From Chloroflexota bacterium (GTDB lineage Bacteria > Chloroflexota > Dehalococcoidia > Plut-88900): a stretch of 7,234 nucleotides of DNA. The notes below the pieces were generated by a model that had not been told where the DNA came from, made no database searches, and saw nothing but the letters and a program-made list of their open reading frames with translations. The position numbers and the translations under genes were made by a program. Each line of letters opens with the position of its first letter. Positions within the stretch are counted from its first letter, which is position 1. Positions 6,082 to 7,234 of this stretch are shown here, one piece after another. The stretch lies in assembly GCA_022566235.1 (NCBI GenBank), contig JADFJI010000109.1, positions 1 to 7,234 of the forward strand, written 5' to 3'.

Positions 6082-6717
6082 ATGATTCTGAAAGTTGTGG
6101 TGGTGGGCCCGTACCAGGAGAACACCTATATCATCGGGTCAGATGAGACCAAGGAGGCTGCGCTGGTGGACCCCGGGGCCCAGTGGCAGTCGATTATGAA
6201 GGCGGTGGAGGATGCGGGCCTGAAGGTCAAGATGATTCTCACTACCCACGGCCACGAGGACCACATTGGCGCGGTGGCCGACATGGTGGAGGCCACCGAC
6301 GCTATCTTCGCTATCCATGAAAATGACGCCTATATGCTGGATAGGAACCCGGACTCCACTTCGGTCATCCCCGACTTCCGCAGCCCGCCGGAGCCGGACC
6401 GGTACCTGAAAGAGGGGGATTCCATCGAGATAGGCGACCTGAGCTTCCAGGTGATCGAGACTCATGGCCACACCCCCGGGGGCGTCTCTTTCTACGGCCA
6501 CGGGCTGGTGTTCACGGGGGATACGCTGTTCCGGGGCAGCGTCGGGAGGACGGACTTCGAGGGGGGCGACTGGGAGCAGCTTATGGAAAGCATCAAGACC
6601 AGGCTTCTGACCCTGCCAGACGATACGGTGGTGCTGCCGGGCCACGGGCCCCAATCGACCATCGGGGCTGAGCGACAGTGGAACCCGTTTGTGGGGGAGC
6701 AGGTCCAGTCGCAGTAA
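6082..6717 (+). CDS. Metallo-beta-lactamase-fold hydrolase, GloC/glyoxalase II-like
   Basis: Complete 211-residue single-domain metallo-beta-lactamase protein, probably a cytosolic thioester hydrolase that handles S-lactoylglutathione or similar acyl-thiols. All metal sites are visible: H56, H58, D60 and H61 in TTHGHEDHIG, H130 in THGHTPGG, the bridging D147 in FTGDTLF, and H188 in LPGHGP. The N-terminal GPYQENTYII and the GSVGRTDFEGGD block (152-163) are typical of the GloC (YcbL) type. The C-terminal helical domain of classical glyoxalase II is absent, as expected for this type. Its GC-rich codon use matches the nuo genes rather than the HEPN-like gene 38 nt upstream, so it is probably part of the native chromosome. 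The physiological thiol is not known from sequence. Confidence 0.9.
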   Translation: MILKVVVVGPYQENTYIIGSDETKEAALVDPGAQWQSIMKAVEDAGLKVKMILTTHGHEDHIGAVADMVEATDAIFAIHENDAYMLDRNPDSTSVIPDFRSPPEPDRYLKEGDSIEIGDLSFQVIETHGHTPGGVSFYGHGLVFTGDTLFRGSVGRTDFEGGDWEQLMESIKTRLLTLPDDTVVLPGHGPQSTIGAERQWNPFVGEQVQSQ

Positions 6718-6731
6718 AACTCAGTTTCGAC

Positions 6732-6773
6732 CATCCCCCCTTGGTCCCCCCTTCCTGCCAGAAAGGGGGGATG
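6732..6773 (+). terminator. Strong hairpin after the GloC-like gene, possible terminator
   Basis: CATCCCCCCTT (6732-6742) pairs perfectly with AAGGGGGGATG (6763-6773). An alternative arm, TCCCCCCTT (6745-6753), can take the same partner with a 9-nt loop. The hairpin starts 14 nt after the stop codon, which fits transcript end formation. However, no T-tract follows, so it is not a classical intrinsic terminator and may simply be a repeat. Confidence 0.35.
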
Positions 6774-6777
6774 AATT

Positions 6778-6802
6778 GGGTTTGGGGGTCACCCCCAAAC
6801 CC
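6778..6802. repeat. 25-nt palindrome, 12-bp arms
   Basis: GGGTTTGGGGGT (6778-6789) and its exact reverse complement (6791-6802) surround a single C. A related but weaker structure, TTGGGGG/CCCCCAA, lies at 7103-7121 and is followed by a similar C-tract, suggesting two diverged copies of one unit. Confidence 0.8.
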
Positions 6803-6809
6803 CCGGCAA

Positions 6810-6824
6810 AGGGGCTCTGCCCCT
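6810..6824. repeat. Small hairpin AGGGGC/GCCCCT
   Basis: Six-bp perfect arms with a 3-nt loop (TCT). It closely follows the 25-nt palindrome and ends a run of three adjacent GC-rich hairpins. Confidence 0.6.
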
Positions 6825-6881
6825 CTGCACACCTCTTTTCGAGAAACTTATTAAACGGCCTCGGACATACTTGGTAAGGGG

Positions 6882-6952
6882 GAGGGGGAGAAAAATAATT
6901 CTGGTCCCGACCTGTCGGGACAGGCCCCCAGCCATCCCGATGAGTCGGGATG
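6882..6952 (+). repeat. Dispersed structured repeat, copy B
   Basis: Positions 6882-6937 match copy A (3001-3054) with two 1-nt gaps and two substitutions. The first hairpin keeps its arms GTCCCGAC (6904-6911) and GTCGGGAC (6914-6921), while the loop is CT instead of GG. The second hairpin, CATCCCGA (6933-6940) with TCGGGATG (6945-6952) around TGAG, replaces the 28-bp palindrome of copy A. It shares only its outer CATCC/GGATG ends with it. The left C-rich arm of copy A is missing here. Confidence 0.85.
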
Positions 6953-6993
6953 AAATCCTTGATTCAGGGCCACCTCACAAAGCCCTTTGTCAA

Positions 6994-7028
6994 TCCCGAC
7001 AAGTCCTGAGTATCGGGACAAGTCAGGA
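6994..7028. repeat. Interleaved inverted repeats with a direct repeat
   Basis: TCCCGA (6994-6999) pairs with TCGGGA (7013-7018), and TCCTGA (7004-7009) pairs with TCAGGA (7023-7028); the two pairs cross each other. GACAAGTC occurs twice, at 6998-7005 and 7017-7024, with a 19-nt period. Either an H-type pseudoknot or a partial duplication of a repeat end is possible. Confidence 0.5.
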
Positions 7029-7057
7029 AACTCCCCGTTTTAAGAAGCTTAGTTAGG

Positions 7058-7078
7058 CGGGTGTGTTTTTCCCACCCG
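7058..7078. repeat. Short hairpin CGGGTG/CACCCG
   Basis: Six-bp arms (7058-7063 and 7073-7078) with a 9-nt T-rich loop. The T-run is in the loop, so it is not a terminator on either strand as it stands. Confidence 0.4.
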
Positions 7079-7102
7079 ACCACATATGTATTAAATTCAG
7101 AT

Positions 7103-7121
7103 TTGGGGGCACATCCCCCAA
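7103..7121. repeat. Inverted repeat TTGGGGG/CCCCCAA
   Basis: Seven-bp arms with a 5-nt loop, followed by ATCCCCCTGCC. The order and base pattern resemble the palindrome at 6778-6802 and its following C-tract. Confidence 0.5.
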
Positions 7122-7128
7122 TCCCCCT

Positions 7129-7152
7129 GCCATCCCGATGAGTCGGGACTGG
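7129..7152 (+). repeat. Partial third copy of the CATCCCGA hairpin
   Basis: Twenty bases (7129-7148) are identical to 6931-6950 in repeat copy B. TCCCGA (7133-7138) pairs with TCGGGA (7143-7148) around the same TGAG loop, and CCA/TGG extends the stem past a bulged C at 7149. The upstream part of the dispersed repeat is absent. Confidence 0.75.
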
Positions 7153-7189
7153 ACTCATCAGCATCATTCCGTACGAGAGGGTCTGGACT

Positions 7190-7201
7190 CCCCAATTGGG
7201 G
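7190..7201. repeat. 12-bp palindrome CCCCAATTGGGG
   Basis: Perfect even palindrome near the right edge. No promoter or gene start is seen beside it within the window, so its role cannot be judged. Confidence 0.4.
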
Positions 7202-7234
7202 TATTCTCTACAGGAACAGGGGGCCGAAGACGAG

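Larger units (their letters stand above)
6718..7234. other. Repeat-rich intergenic stretch, no convincing gene
   Basis: This stretch has only short reading frames in all directions, without ribosome sites or recognisable domains. It is dominated by G/C-tract hairpins (6732-6824 and 7103-7121), dispersed repeat copy B (6882-6952) and several TCCCGA/TCGGGA inverted repeats up to 7152. From 7153 to the end I see only a 12-bp palindrome. A minus-strand gene may end at 7208 (TAG), but only 8 codons are visible, too few to call. Confidence 0.7.

Noticed and set aside
6871..7056. Small plus-strand frame of 61 codons, similar to part of a frame across 2993-3081
   Set aside because: The shared peptide KIILVPT-RDRPP comes from reading through the dispersed repeat. 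The frame contains hairpins and has no ribosome site, so it is a repeat-derived pseudo-ORF.
6964..7167. Minus-strand frame of 67 codons in the right spacer
   Set aside because: It runs through several inverted repeats, has no ribosome site or conserved motif, and its composition reflects the repeats.
7171..7180. GTACGAGAGG, identical to the core of the 23S rRNA sarcin-ricin loop
   Set aside because: The bases on both sides do not match 23S rRNA and no other rRNA segment is present, so the short match is chance.
7208..7234. Possible end of a minus-strand gene (8 codons, LVFGPLFL, then TAG)
   Set aside because: Too short to support a coding call; sequence beyond the right edge is needed to decide.
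6718..7234. CRISPR array, suggested by several short repeats
   Set aside because: Repeat units differ in length, sequence and spacing and are inverted repeats; there are no regular spacers and no cas genes.

Overview
The window looks like a bacterial chromosome fragment. It has GC-rich housekeeping genes packed head to tail, one gene of clearly lower GC, and structured GC-rich repeats in the spacers. Non-ATG starts are frequent (TTG for nuoA and nuoD, GTG for nuoC and nuoG). The nuo gene order and the repeats would fit a Chloroflexota (Dehalococcoidia-like) genome, but this is a weak inference and no rRNA or other phylogenetic marker is present.

Positions 1-4551, minus strand: the 5' part of a respiratory complex I operon, transcribed right to left in the order nuoA, nuoB, nuoC, nuoD, nuoH, nuoI and the first 34 codons of a nuoG-like gene cut by the window edge. 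All junctions are 6 nt or less, or overlap by 1 nt (TAATG), except nuoC-nuoD. There about 170 nt hold three inverted repeats and one copy of a dispersed repeat. Together the products form part of the Q-module (B, C, D, I), two membrane subunits (A, H) and the start of the N-module (G). nuoE and nuoF are not between D and G, where they usually lie. A good extended -10 promoter for the operon is visible at 4581-4609.

Positions 4552-6081: a divergent intergenic region and then one AT-richer plus-strand gene of 435 codons. It has a C-terminal HEPN-like Rx4H motif (R386-N-E-L-V-H391). It resembles single-gene defence proteins of the ApeA/HEPN type in its overall plan, though the family is not certain. 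It is the most likely accessory or defence gene in the window.

Positions 6082-6717, plus strand: a complete metallo-beta-lactamase-fold hydrolase of the GloC/glyoxalase II-like type, with all metal ligands and a good ribosome binding site.

Positions 6718-7234: no convincing gene. The stretch is full of GC-rich inverted repeats, including a second copy of the element in the nuoC-nuoD spacer. The two copies keep their hairpins while the loop and inner stem sequences differ, which suggests that structure is selected or that the element is a small mobile repeat.
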